A stretch of 64,000 nt of DNA from Dreissena polymorpha (GCF_020536995.1 NC_068359.1:109589082-109653081); one strand, 5' to 3'; shown: positions 1 through 11,909, numbered from the stretch's first letter. Notes: generated by a model from the letters alone, not told the origin. Numbers and translations: made by a program.

Positions 1-478
1 ATAACACGAATAACATATATACGAATTTATATATCGGTTTTAATCTCAAAACGAATGTATAGTAGGTTACGAAAGACACGTAAAAAACAACACAACCCCG
101 TAAAACCGTCGAAGCAAAACAGAAAAATGACAATTTAAATTCAATCATATTGTGGGAATAAGAAACAAACGAAGACAATGCCATGATGTAAACAAACATC
201 CGAGTACAGCAACTATATAACATATTTATTTACTCAATATACGTGCACTCTTAAATGCACTAATGGACAATTAAAGACCAGTCATAGGTTACAGCCACGA
301 AACACGGGTCAGGAAAATGACGCCCATAATATGTGTGATACGCAAGAGAAAGATAAGCAACTAAATATTTGCAGTGAATAATTTCGTGAATAATATGTAA
401 ATATGATACAAATGTGTCGTGAGTTAATCGTACTTGAAAGAAGATGAATAAGTAATGTACACATTTCAACATCAATAT
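1..478. other. AT-rich intergenic DNA, nothing recognised
   Basis: I see no convincing exon, RNA gene or known repeat here. Open frames on the minus strand are short, have no recognisable domain and run into the neighbouring palindromic repeat. Confidence 0.5.
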
Positions 479-480
479 GA

Positions 481-724
481 GTCGCGTTCTGAGAAAACTG
501 GGCACAATGCATGTGCGTAAAGTGTCGTCCCAGATTAGCCTGTGCAGTCCGCACAGGCAAATCAGGAACGACACTTTCCGCCTAAACTGGATTTTTGCTA
601 AGAAGAGGTATCATTTACACAAAAAATGCCATAAAAGCGGAAAGTATCGTCCCTGACTGCACAGGCTAATCGTTGAAGACACTTAACGCACAAGCATTAT
701 GCTCAGTTTTTTTTCAGAACACGA
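481..724. mobile_element. Palindromic MITE with AGATTAGCCTGTGCA arms
   Basis: The two ends are inverted copies of each other: GTCGCGTTCTGAGAAAACTG at the left and, in reverse complement, GTCGTGTTCTGAAAAAAAAC at the right. Inside are paired AGTGTCGTCCC and GGAAAGTATCGTCCC segments and inverted AGATTAGCCTGTGCAGTC / GACTGCACAGGCTAAT blocks. No coding capacity is visible. I remember this as one of the commonest non-autonomous repeats of Dreissena genomes; that is recall, not a search. Confidence 0.8.
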
Positions 725-745
725 CACATATTGTCTCTTTCGTTT

Positions 746-1204
746 TTATGATGTAGTGCTTATACCATAACTGTCATGATATGATGCTTGTACCATAACA
801 GTCATGATGTAGTGATTGTACCATAACAGTCATGATGTAGTGATTGTACCATAACAGTCATAATGTAGTGATTGTACCATAACAGTCATGATGTAGTGAT
901 TGTACCATACCAGTCATTATGTAGTGCTTGTACCATAACAGTTATGATATGGTGCTTGTACCATAACAGTTATGATATGGTGCTTGTACCATAACAGTCA
1001 TAATGTAGTGCTTGTACCATAACAGTCATGATATGATGCTTGTACCATAACAGTCATGATATGATGCTTGTACCATAACAGTCATGATGTAGTGCTTGTA
1101 CCATAACAGTCATTCTGTAGTGATTGTACCATAACAGTCATGACATGGTGCTTGTACCATAACAGTCATTATGTAGTGATTGTACCATAACAATCATAAT
1201 ATGG
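746..1204. repeat. 28-bp minisatellite, about 16 copies
   Basis: Tandem array with unit close to CATGATGTAGTGATTGTACC ATAACAGT. Copies differ mainly at GTAGTG versus ATGGTG or ATGATG and at ATT versus CTT, and variant copies are clustered, as expected from local unit duplication. It does not sustain an open frame. It decays into unique sequence after 1204. Confidence 0.9.
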
Positions 1205-3030
1205 TACCGTATAGTAAATCTCCCATGTGTATACCTTGATTCTGTAAAACTTTCAAATACTACTCGTGATAATAACATACCGCAATAGTATAATCTATAT
1301 AATTGTTATATTACAACTTGTTACGACACTATTATCCCAGGTGTAAACTCACGTTGACAAATATTATGTCGATAAGTGCATTATGGTTTGTATAATACAA
1401 ATTGTGTATACAATTTAAAATACTAAATGATATTGAAGAGGAAGTTCATTCAAATGTATGTGTCCTATAATGACGTACATACATTAAATTAAATGTTACA
1501 TGTAGTATGTTTTAATCAAATACCCAGTCCTAGTTGCCCTCTTTCATGTGCGAGCCGACGAATACGGACCGAAAGCTTATCAAAAAGTGCGAATCATGTG
1601 TGTGTTGTCTGGAGCATATTAAAAAAAATATTACACAAACCGTTCCGATGAATATTACAGTTTTAAATTTAGCGATAAAAATATAAAAAAATCTTAAATA
1701 CTGAGGTTATTTAACACACGATTCATCGTACAACTGATGCAAGTCTCACAACTTTTGCATGCTACCGTTCCTGTATCCATTTAAGAGTTTTTTTATATGA
1801 ATATGCCGAGGTTGACATTGGCCTTATCTATTAGGACGTTACCATGACTTAACACTCATTCTATCGCCTTAATAAGTCGTTCCCAATACTTACAAACCCG
1901 TTTTGGTATGATTATTTTTGGGAAAAAAGTTGCTTTAACCGTTATAAAATGAACGTTTACGGTCAACAAATTGACGATTTCACACACAGAGTTACAATTA
2001 AATTTGCATAGTATGTTCCTGAAATCAAACAGATTTAAAAACAACCAATAATTAACCTTAATCATCTAGTATTTTTAATGATCTTTCATAGAAATGCTTA
2101 AACTGCATAGGCTTTAAAATCATTATTAGTTAGTGTGTTATTTCAAATTGAACTTAACGAGCAATTTTGGTTAAAGGATACATAATTTAAAGGAAAGAAT
2201 GCATATCATCACATAAGTGCAAACACTCTTGTTACTGTTTTAATTGCAGAATGATTCTTCTTTCATTGTGCCTCATGCAGTATTCGCCGAAAAAAAAACC
2301 CATCCCAGTTGATTTATGTACGTCCGTGTATGTTTCTAAATTATCTGAAATAAGTTGATCATCTTAGATAAAGCACCATTTGCGCCCCCAAAATGAATAT
2401 TCGGGCGGTTAAAACAGAAGAGTGTTGAAAGCATTGCGTCGTAACTTCAGCTTATAAATGTTAGAAACCAATTTTGGTCACTGTTGGTCATAATATCACC
2501 ATAACAGAAGAACAGTGCCGTGTTTTAATGGTAAATCCCAACGAAATCGCAACGACGAAACTCGCGTAAGGAGAACGATCGGTTTGTATTAACCATTATC
2601 GCAGATACGTTCTGGAAGCTGAATACAAATATTGGAATCGTGCAGCGCCGGAGCGCTACAAGTTTAAAGGACGTAGGATTTATTTATAAAGAGTTGGGAA
2701 TTGGATTACTGAAACAATGATGATGGCAAAAAGCTCGTGTCGCATCCATGCGTTTGTTGTAATTATTTTTGTTACAAAGCCGTTTTTTATTGGAATCATA
2801 CACTGGTCTTTCAACTTAGTATTTACGCAGCTTTAGTTCTGAAGCTATTCTTATTTCTTATTTTATTTAGTAAAACAATTTATGGACAAACGTGGGCATA
2901 CATCTAATTATATTTCACAAACCGTATATATAAGCAAATTATCCATAAAAGTTCCAGAGTATGGCGTTTGACGGTATTGACGGTTGTAAACAATACAGCT
3001 CAAAATAACGAGTGGGTGGTCGTCGTAAAC
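1205..3030. other. Intergenic DNA upstream of the GPCR exon, nothing firm
   Basis: AT-rich sequence without a repeat or domain that I recognise. The stretch 2480-2700 is richer in CpG (for example AACGAAATCGCAACGACGAA) and could be a promoter or 5' exon of the adjacent receptor gene, but no splice chain supports that. Confidence 0.35.
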
Positions 3031-3031
3031 T

Positions 3032-3339
3032 ATGACCACCAACACAGAACGTGATTTGAATGACAAGTTCGCAGATGGATGTCTACATTGATTCATGTTC
3101 ACGGAAGGAAATACCCGGATACTGGAAAAGGTCCTGATTATCGCTTATATAATCTCTTTGTAGTCGGACTTATCGGCACAACCCTTGTATGTGTTGTCAT
3201 AGCGCAACAGAGGGCATGGGACGGTGACGAACATTTCATTGTCAATCTTGCCATCGCAGATATCGCAGTTTTGATTATGTGTCTTCCGATGATTTTGCTC
3301 GTTGACGTCACAAGGACATGTTTTTTGGTGATGTCGTAT
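3032..3339 (+). pseudogene. Class A neuropeptide-type GPCR, damaged TM1-TM2 exon
   Basis: Residues NLAIADIAVLIMCLP are a textbook TM2 of a rhodopsin-family receptor, with the conserved LAxAD aspartate (D2.50). TM1 ends FVVGLIGTTLVCVV, with the usual GN of TM1 replaced by GT. The preceding TM1 half (EKVLIIAYIISL) lies in another frame and joins FVVGL only if one T is added to the CTTTG run near 3158. The end of extracellular loop 1 reads FFGDVVCK, as in orexin/allatotropin/galanin-type receptors (TxTWFFGDxxCK), only if one T is added to the six-T run at 3321-3326. A donor TAT|GTAAGT follows at 3340. In the upstream frame an ATG at 3032 runs into a stop at 3089; ATG 3095 (MFTEGNTR) could be the start instead. 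The rest of the gene would lie across the 100-N gap, but I see no further exon. Two slips, each a missing T, suggest either pseudogene decay or homopolymer errors next to a poorly assembled spot. Receptor subtype is not determined. Confidence 0.7.
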
Positions 3340-3395
3340 GTAAGTAATCAATTTACAATGGTTAGTCTTATATACATAATACTACTAATAATGGA

Positions 3396-3495
3396 NNNNN
3401 NNNNNNNNNNNNNNNNNNNNNNNNNNNNNNNNNNNNNNNNNNNNNNNNNNNNNNNNNNNNNNNNNNNNNNNNNNNNNNNNNNNNNNNNNNNNNNN
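3396..3495. other. Assembly gap of 100 N
   Basis: Exactly 100 undetermined bases, the usual placeholder length for a gap of unknown size. It lies about 55 bases after the splice donor of the GPCR exon, so the next receptor exon could be missing from the assembly. Confidence 0.99.
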
Positions 3496-6400
3496 ATGAT
3501 TTTGAATTAAATTAATGGCGCAAAGATTTTTCTTTTTAGCGGCCAAATGCAGATATCTGCGCTCGGCCGCTGTAAGGGTATGTAATATTTGCAATCTACA
3601 TAGGAGTCAATAGCAGATACCAAGCACCAATGCTTATGAGAAACAAAAGCAAAATATTGGCAATCGCTGAAATCTCGAATATGACTTAATCATTTTATTA
3701 AATGAAAACCGGTAACTATTTAAACGGTTATTATATTGCAACAACTTAGCGGTGTTTATCCAAAAGACCATTGTTATAATTACAGGGACGTCAATAGGCC
3801 AAACTATTCAGGAAATATGATTTGAGTCGTCAAGGATAGATTTTGAGATCAATGTGCGTCCGATGAGATATTTAAAGGGAGTTTGAGGCGTAGGGACAGA
3901 TTCGTTCGAGTACGCGATCATTTGAGAACAAATTATTGTTGAAGCTTATCGGAATTCCGGAAATTTGGCGATCGGTACCGATTTTTTCTGGTTCTTTTTT
4001 ATTGATTCTTGATAAGTTAGCGGCCGGCACGGACATGATATTAACTGACGAAAACCTCTTCGCTACTTTCCGAAAATCTTCGACATGTTGCAATATCCGT
4101 AATATTCCGCATTGTACTCACCAGAAATTGCAACTAGAAAGACTACAATAAATCAGTTAGCTACGGCTCGGGCGGGGATTTACCTTTTATCCCTGTAAGG
4201 GACCTAATGCCCAGACTACCGGCTATTTTTTCCGGAATTCGAACTTGATACACTTGATATCCCTGAATTAAATATTTTTATCCGCAACTTTTGATCTCTA
4301 GAGTGCTGACTGTTAGTATTGTATTTGACTGGAATGACTGTCGATTATGTGTTTTTAAGATTAAAACAAGCTTACGAAGAACTTTGTGTTTGCTTTTTGT
4401 ACGCTTTCTTTTTAAAAATGTATTGTCCGCCACGGACGCAACAATTGACCAAATGTACCAGATTGTGGTCTCTTTAAAGTGCTATGTTTTTACTGCCGTG
4501 ATATCTTTAACAAACTACACATTATTGATCGTGGACGTTTTGTACTCTTATTGAATTTGTTTCCCCAAAATATGCTCTTCTATTAGTAGATGTTTAGGTG
4601 ACGATGTTCTAATTATAGATCTTACACGGCCAAGAAACACTAGATAGGTCTTTGCAAAGAGAGCTGTTGGATATCGTGAATGCGTTCAATGTGGCCTGTT
4701 TATTTCAGAAAGCTATGTGCAATGTTTTATGGGGATTTCTATCAAATTGCCAATTGCAAAATTTGATTTAATTCATTCGGACCTACAAGCGGGAAACTTC
4801 TTCATTAAAGTTCAATGGGCTTTTAAGAAGTTCGTTGAAAGGCCAAATTTGACGTTAAACAGCAACGCCGAAAAAATTGCTACTCAGTCTTATTTATCAC
4901 TTTTTTTGTAAGATTTACCAGTAGACGTTCTTCAGTGAAATTAAGCAAACACACAGTGCCGACAAATATGGAAGGGTATTTAGGTAAAAATTACATCCTT
5001 CTTTGTGACTGTGTCATGATTCTTGATGGTACTTTCAATTAATATGTAGACACCTTTCATGCTTGATGACACTTACATCTTGCCTGATGTCCAATGTCTA
5101 TTTACATTCTGCTTAATGGTATCATGCATGTGTACAGATGCAACATTCTTGTTCGTTAATTGCATGCTGCATATGTGTATGTTGGTTTGTGCAGAGAGAC
5201 TTGTGCAATAGGCGCAGTGCATAATGAAATCAAATATTAATGCGTTTAATAAATTAACGCGATGGTAAGATGTGAGTTTCACCCAAGCACAAAGCAACAT
5301 ACTATCATGCATGATACAATGATGTCAATTGACAGTCATTCCGAAATGCTACGGAGGACTACGGAAATTTACGGCGTATAACGGAAATTTTATGTTATAG
5401 GAGAAGTTGCGCACCTTTGTAAGATATTTGCTACTGAACCGAAATTAACCGCGTGTTTGTAGACTTAACTTTTTTTTGGTTAATGACTAACCATATTTTT
5501 TGTACAGTAATTTACCTTCAATAACCAAAGAAAGTCTATGGATATATTTCAATATATGCTACTAATGCATGTATGCAGAGCTCCAGATAAGACGCTTAAA
5601 GTCGTAAAAAAATTGAATTAAATTTAGTAAAAAAGTAGACTTAAATTCTGTGCGTACGGTTACACATTGGAAAAATAAAATAAGAATTCAAAATGTGTGA
5701 TCATGCGTAAAACTCAATATCAATGCATATAATGTAAACATTTTATCAATGAGTTCCCACTCGTCTAGGCCCTCATTACAATTATGAAATCAACAGCACT
5801 TTAACGTTATTATGAATAACAGACCATCTTTACAACAGTCGAAAAGCCGAACGTTTTCCATTATCTGGTCCTTTTATCGCAAAAAGTCTGCTGTAAACCG
5901 GCAATTGTCATTAGCTCTTCTTAGACTATAAACCTAAATGCGGATGTGCCAAAAATTATATTTACATGAAAAAAAAGAATTAATAATAGACTTTAAGGCT
6001 GGATTATTATAGAGTGTAAACCAAGATTTTGCTGAAAAAGTTATCTGGAACTTTGCATGTATGTTTAGAGGAAATCGATTACATAATTTCAAATTTACTA
6101 GAGTACTTTTATATTGCACCACATAAATGCTTTAAAACTATAATATTGAAGTGCACATATAAACTTTATTATAGATGGGTAGGTATTTCGTGTCAATCTC
6201 TTTCACATATGAAAGAGCTGTTGGTCATGCTGCTTTAAGTACATATAGATGCATGACACAATTTAGATTAAGCAAAATAAAACACTAGGTATTTGCCAAG
6301 AGTCAAATATATACGAGCAGTAAGAGCGTAATCGTGCACAGCGATACTTACTCTTGTAGAATTGAAACTCTTATTGCTTTCTTTCGAAATAATTTCATGT

Positions 6401-6590
6401 GTCCGATCTAATATGCAATATGCCCGGTGTTTTTTTTGCGGATTAATGTTCCGTTTTAGATCCATAATTAACGAATGCCTCAATATTTTCAAAAATTAAC
6501 ACCGGAATAATGTTCACCGACATTTTTTCATACAGATTGGATATAAATATTATAGAGCTTAACAAAAAATACATTAAGCCCTGTTCTCCC
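3496..6590. other. Intergenic DNA with weak repeat traces
   Basis: No gene is supported. The segment around 3536-3575 (TTTAGCGGCCAAATGCAG ... CTCGGCCGCTG) resembles 41584-41618, so a dispersed repeat is likely. The stretch 4957-5190 begins TATGGAAGGGTATTTAGGTA and then repeats ATGCTTGATG-like units, matching the right-arm sequence at 34695-34985 in a diverged form. A minus-strand frame at 3872-4093 (73 codons, MQHVEDFRKVAKRFSS...) has fairly even codon use but no recognisable domain, and I do not call it a gene. Confidence 0.4.
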
Positions 6591-6604
6591 GGCACACGTG
6601 CTGG

Positions 6605-7571
6605 ACACACAGGTGGTTAGCGTGTGGCTATGATAATAATTAGTGAAAACATCTTTTTGAATGATAAATAATCATATTAAAACGAAAAATCAAATTTTCT
6701 ATAAAAAAAAATCACTACCGTTTTATATATAACAAGGTATCCAACTCGAAATCATCCGAAAACGGGGTGCATCGTTTTGAGCAGCCATTACTAAATTAAT
6801 TTTGCAGCGATTTTCATGACCCGGTCTTATTCAACGCAGAAATGAATTTCCTTTTAGGAAATGTATATATATTGTTATATTTCTACACATGCTGGGTCAA
6901 ATTTTAAGAAATAAAGCTATACATAATTCGCTTGACCCAGTTGTTATCGATCAGACCGTATTTATGAATGAAATCTCCAGTTGTAAGGACACAACTCCGC
7001 ATTGGAGCAATGAAATCACCCTTGTGTTTAAAATGTCAGTTGGTTGAAATGTATGTAAACAAAGGTTTGAAAATGCGCTGGACAGTTAGTTTTGATGCAT
7101 AATTCTACGGCAAGCACGGTAAGAATGTTTTTTTTTTCATACGTTTTATTGAATTATGGTATCGAGGTTCGTGAACTTTGCAGGGAAAATGCCCATTTCC
7201 CCGTGAAGATTTCAGTCATGAATACTGTCTGATCGATCACAGCTGGGTCACGCGAGTTGTGTATCGTGTTATTTTTTAAAAGTTGACCCAGTATTTGTAA
7301 AAATATTGCAAGACATATACATTTCCAGAAAGGAAATTTATTTCTGCGTTGAATAAGACCAAGATCGTGAAAATCGCTGCAAAATTGATGAAGTAATGGC
7401 TGTTTAAAACGATGCATCCCGTTTTCGGATGATTTCGAGTTGGATACCTTGTTGAATATATATTTAACTTATTTTTTTTAAGAAAAGTTGATTTTTCGTT
7501 ATAATATGATTACTTATCATTCCAAAATATGTTTTCACTAACTAGTATTATAGCCACACGCTAACCACCTG
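6605..7571. mobile_element. Fold-back element with about 380-bp inverted arms
   Basis: The left end (CAGGTGGTTAGCGTGTGGCT, 6611) is mirrored at the right end by AGCCACACGCTAACCACCTG (7552-7571). The inverted similarity continues inwards for about 380 bp: GGTATCCAACTCGAAATCAT pairs with ATGATTTCGAGTTGGATACC, and TGACCCGGTCTTATTCAACG pairs with CGTTGAATAAGACCAAGATC. A core of about 200 bp (6990-7190) is unpaired. Arms differ by roughly a tenth of positions, so the element is old. No transposase is encoded. The terminal AACCACCTG is also the outer limit of the long inverted arms at 7.56 and 35.88 kb. Confidence 0.75.
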
Positions 7572-8457
7572 TAGCTGGACACTTTTAAAAAACACTATAC
7601 AAATTCAAGTACTTATGCATTTAATTGATTGTAAACAATGACGGTTGAAATCCGTGCGTGGGAATTTTTCTGGTAACCAAGAGCGACGTCAACGTTCATG
7701 ACAAACCTGTTTATATGACATTTATTTATTGATTTTTTCCAACTTGATTGAAAATTATGTTTTATGATATTTTAATACATGTAGATGAAGTAGTTGTTTT
7801 CTCAACGAGGAGTACAATAGTTGTACAGTACTAGACACGAGTACTTGTAACTTTCAGGTTTCTCTGTATACCACAGACATTATATAGTCATAAAATGATA
7901 AATATGTGTTTATAGAAATTGTAATTATAGCATGGTAAACAGACTAGAGAAATCTGAAAGTTTCACGCACAGGTCTGTGGCAATGGGGGTTTGGGCTACT
8001 TTATAAATATGAGGTCGATATGCAATGCACATCGGTAGATTACGTCTACTGTAATTATTTGGACTAGGGAAGGGCCACAATTCCAACACATCAGCCCCGT
8101 TATGTTCTGAATAAAATGCATGTATAATTTCTTGAGTGCCAATTGCATCTTACAAATATCAAAAACATTCACGGCAGTCAATTCATTGTGTAAACTTACT
8201 GGTCTTCATGGCAATAATGAACGTATTTAGTTTAATGGAGATTATATAACGAAGGGAACTAATTCAGCTTATTCAGTTTACTAGTCAAAATGATTCGGAT
8301 GTTTTCGCTTTTTTTTCCGAAAAGTAATTTATTCAACATACGGAAAATAAATGCGCGCCACCTGATGTCATAATTTAGTAACTTGCATTCTGCTTACTGC
8401 CTGTTGCTAACTGCCGTTGTTAATGACGCTTAGTGGCAAAACCGATTATGACTGGTT

Positions 8458-8745
8458 TCAGGAATAATGAACACACAAACATTGGATAGTCACCAAGCAT
8501 GTTGAAACAATCATCAAGTATAACCGATAGAGAACAAGCATGTTGGAACTGTCATGAAGCATGTTAGAATAAACATCACGCACAATGTAAATATTATTCA
8601 TGAATGATGTAATGTTGCAGCAATCATCAAGTATAAACGAATAGACAACAAGCATGTTGGAATTGTCATAAAGCAAATTAGAATAAGCATCGGTCATAAT
8701 GTAAATATTCACCACGAATGATGTAACTTTTACCTAAATATCCTT
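8458..8745. repeat. Diverged tandem repeat, about 120 bp unit
   Basis: Two units share ACAAGCATGTTGGAACTGTC / ACAAGCATGTTGGAATTGTC, AATGTAAATATT and GAATGATGTAA. The mirrored copy is at 34,730-34,990, and a more distant relative lies at 4957-5190. The apparent open reading frame here arises from the repeat and has no domain. Confidence 0.6.
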
Positions 8746-8825
8746 CCATAGACATGTGTTGTTACTAAAATAGACATAGAGATTTGAGCATTGGGAGTGA
8801 CCTAATCATACTGTGCTTTAGCAGT

Positions 8826-9530
8826 ATTACGGAATACCGTTAGTGCCATCGTGGTTACACATTACAATCCAGAGGGCGAGAACGCGAGAACGCGATAGTA
8901 CGATGGCGACAATGTGACAATACGATGATGACAGGGTGACAATACGATGGCGACAATGCGATAGTACGATGGCGACAATGCGAGAACGCGATAATACGAT
9001 GACGACAATCAGACAGTGCGATGACGACAGTGCGACAATACGATGGCGACAGTGAGATAGTACGATGGCGACAATACTACAGTTCTATAGTGCGATAATA
9101 CGATGACGACAGTGCGAAAATACGATGACGACAGTGCGACAATACGATGGCGATAGCCGACAGTGCGATAGTACGATGGTGCCAATGCGATAACGCGATA
9201 GTATGATGGCGGCAATTCGAAAATGAGATGGCGACAGTGCGACAATACGATGGCGACAATGCGATAGAACGATGGCGACATTGCGATGATACCACGGCGA
9301 CAGTACGATATGACTATCGCATTGTCGCCCCCGTACTATCGCACTGCCGCCATTGTATTGTCGCACTGTCGCATTGTCGTCATCGTACTAGCGCGTTTTC
9401 GCAATCGTACGAACGCATTGTCGCCATCGTATTGTCGCACTGTCGTCATCGTACTTTCGCGTTCTCGCATTCTCGCCCTCTGGATTTTAATGAGTAACCA
9501 CGGTGGCCCTAACGGTATTTTGTACAGTAA
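8826..9530. mobile_element. Fold-back minisatellite element, copy 1
   Basis: The ends are inverted copies: ATACCGTTAGTGCCATCGTG ... AATCCAGAGGGCGAGAA at the left and TTCTCGCATTCTCGCCCTCTGG ... CACGGTGGCCCTAACGGTAT at the right. Between them lies a 22-bp minisatellite with unit GCGATAGTACGATGGCGACA AT. It runs in one orientation to about 9307, then flips to its exact reverse complement (CATTGTCGCCATCGTACTAT) at the junction GTACGATATGACTATCG. The unit length lets several frames stay open, but the peptides are repeats of HRIVALSPSYYRTVAIV type in both strands and are not credible genes. Other copies are at 33.93-34.62 kb (mirror) and 46.78-47.74 kb. Confidence 0.85.
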
Positions 9531-9929
9531 AGTGCGTAAAATCTGGTTTGGAATAACAATTTTTATGCCGAAAACCCGACTTTGTTTTATAAGTAGTAGT
9601 CTAAATATACAATGAGTTTTCCGAGCATTAAATAAACATATTAAAATAAAATTCATGTTCGTATCAGTTGAAGTTCTTGTTAATAGTAGAAGCAAAAAAC
9701 ACAATAAAACGCTGATTGGGCTTACTAATTTGAGGCAAGAAAAAACACATCGCGCTATTATATATAACATATAACGCGCATCCGCAAAGTTCGAGCGCCC
9801 GTCTCGGTGCCGTCGTTTCCGGTGAAAGTTTCGCACAGGAGCTACCGAGTTAGGATATGAGACCACGAATCATGGCTTGACTTTATATATCAGTCAGCGT
9901 AGTACCTGACCAGACTGCGCGGTTGGACA

Positions 9930-11080
9930 AGCTAGGATGGACCAACTTCGGCCGCATATGACATAAGACCCATTTTCGCATGACGCGGGTCATCTGACCT
10001 TTATAATGTGTATATAGCTTTGAATGGAATTTGCACATAGTTTTTGGCATGGACTTATTGTTATGTTAATGTGTTGCACGCTTTCAAAAGCAGAGGGCAT
10101 ATATAAGATCAATTATACTACGGAGTTCATTTTCTGTTGCAAAATGAAATGCAATAAAGATTGTTACTCAGCGGTGTGTACAGTATGACAGCGTTGTCTG
10201 TCTGCGATGCATTTATACTGGTTCTAAGCTGGCATACTCACCAATTGGACTCAACCATCTGCTCGAACAAGAAATGATAAGTTCTACTAGCATAAACCTT
10301 TAATTGTAACTCATTTTAAAAATATTCATGTTATTTATATTATTCAATTTATTATTCAAAATTATAATTATTATTTCCTTTATTGTTGTTTTTCGCATTA
10401 AGAAACTTATTCGGCTTACGAAACTGAAAAATCCCATTGGAAAAAAATCCCATGGGAGAAAAAATCCCATGGGATTTAAAAATCCCATGGGATTTAAAAA
10501 TCCCATGGGATTTTTTGTTTTTTTTTAAACACGACTAAACGCATTAAAATATCGTAGTTGTTCATCATTTCATAAAATATGATGTTTCTGAAAGTTTCAT
10601 GAATAAATCTCTCAAAATAAGAAAAAAATCCCATGGGATTTTTTTCTCCCATTTTAAAATGGGATTTTTTTATTACTAAATATTTTTATATATAATTGGC
10701 ATAAAACCAATATACAGTCCTTAAATAACGTTAAAATACTTGCAAACGCAAATAAAACACGTTTTTTAAAATGTTCAAAATCCCATGGGATTTTTCTCCC
10801 ATTTGCAAATTATGGGAGAAAAAAAATCCCATGGGAGAAAAAATCCCATGGGAAAATCGAAAATCCCATGGGAAAATGCAAAAATCCCATGGGAACCCCA
10901 ACTTTGCTTATAAATTTCATAGTGAAGAAAACGCGTTTTTTGAGTGAAAATAACCAATTATTAATCAACGATAAGACTTTTATCGCATACTATGTCTCAA
11001 AGTAGCAAATCTTTAAGAAAAAGGGTACTTAAGTTTGCGAAATTTCGGTTTCGCAAAGTTTTTCCGGTGGCCGTTGATAA
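9930..11080 (+). mobile_element. CCCATGGG-palindrome element, copy 1
   Basis: Shared with 32.37-33.53 kb (reverse) and about 42.7-43.8 kb (same direction). Landmarks in order: ACATAAGACCCATTTTCGCA; a segment ending ACTCACCAATTGGACTCAAC; two clusters of the palindrome AATCCCATGGGATT (10434-10660 and 10779-10895); AACCCCAACTTTGC; AAAAGGGTACTTAAGTTTGC; and the end GCAAAGTTTTTCCGGTGGCCGTT. No protein is encoded. Terminal inverted repeats are not obvious, so the class is unknown. Confidence 0.7.
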
Positions 11081-11880
11081 TCAGTTCATGTTGGTTCAGC
11101 ATCTTTAACTATAATATTATTTCTATACTATATTTATTATTTAAATGACTGAGGTAAAGTTTTGTTTTGATTACTTTAACAAGAGAAAAGTAAAATAGAC
11201 AGGTAATATTCCCACTGATCCGTATTAAAAAGCAAACAAACTCAGAGCCTATAACGAAGATAAAAACATAAGTCAACATCAAGATAAAACAAACCTCTGT
11301 AAGTGAATAGAATTTTGCCATCAAAGATGTCATAAACGTTAAATATTAAGGCCTTTAAGTGAAATTTTATTTGCATATATCCATGATATTTTTTATTAGA
11401 AAGGGGCGTAGCTGTGTTAGCAGAGGAAAGCTCTTAAGCACGTGCGTAGCATGATAGGTAGCTATACTTGAAATGAAAGACACAGTATGTTATGTATCGA
11501 TATTATATTTAAACATTATTGTATATTATTTAAATTACATGCTAAGTTTTACCCGATAGATTAGTATTAATTTCTGAAAGACATCGTGGGAGCATACTCC
11601 ATTTATTTAATGTTTATTTTACAATATTTAACGTTATTGTATATTATTGTATATTATGATTTTTTTAATGTACATTATTGTATATGATATATTATTTGCC
11701 AAATATATCTGTTAATTTACACGCAATTAATTAGTAATAATTTCTGAAAGACATCATGGGAGCATACTTCTTACATGGACATATATACACATTGTTTAAT
11801 CGGATGGTACACGCATGTGATAGAAAAAAAATAAAAATAAACAAGATGCACAGTTTCTACAAATTATTTACGGTTTGATG
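11081..11880. other. AT-rich spacer, nothing recognised
   Basis: Contains two related short segments (TTTCTGAAAGACATCGTGGG AGCATACT at 11573 and TTTCTGAAAGACATCATGGG AGCATACT at 11742), indicating a small local duplication with period of about 169 bp. No coding sequence is supported. Confidence 0.45.
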
Positions 11881-11909
11881 GTACCGTGGATCTTTGACCA
11901 TCAGGGTTT

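Larger units (their letters stand above)
7560..11080 (+). repeat. Left arm of a long inverted repeat (about 3.5 kb)
   Basis: This segment matches the reverse complement of about 32370-35885 almost throughout. A 60-base sample (10081-10140) is identical to its partner; another (9901-9960) shows three differences. The arm runs from the AACCACCTG end of the fold-back element to GGCCGTTGATAA at 11080. In order it contains a short tandem region (8460-8740), a fold-back minisatellite element (8.83-9.53 kb), a segment with ACATAAGACCCATTTTCGCA (9960), and the CCCATGGG palindrome cluster (10.43-10.90 kb). No coding gene is evident. The open frames inside are by-products of tandem repeats. Confidence 0.85.

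Noticed and set aside
3872-4093. 73-residue minus-strand frame MQHVEDFRKVAKRFSS
   Set aside because: Composition is passable but there is no recognisable family, splice signal or neighbouring exon; kept only as a remark.
9009-9866. Several overlapping long frames with HRIVALSPSYYRTVAIV-type peptides (also at 33.9-34.6 and 46.8-47.7 kb)
   Set aside because: They occur on both strands and in several phases across a 22-bp minisatellite; the repeat, not selection, keeps them open.
10300-10957. Frames with NPMGF / SHGIF repeats (also 32.4-33.1 and 43.5-43.7 kb)
   Set aside because: They are readings of the CCCATGGG palindrome clusters in different phases.
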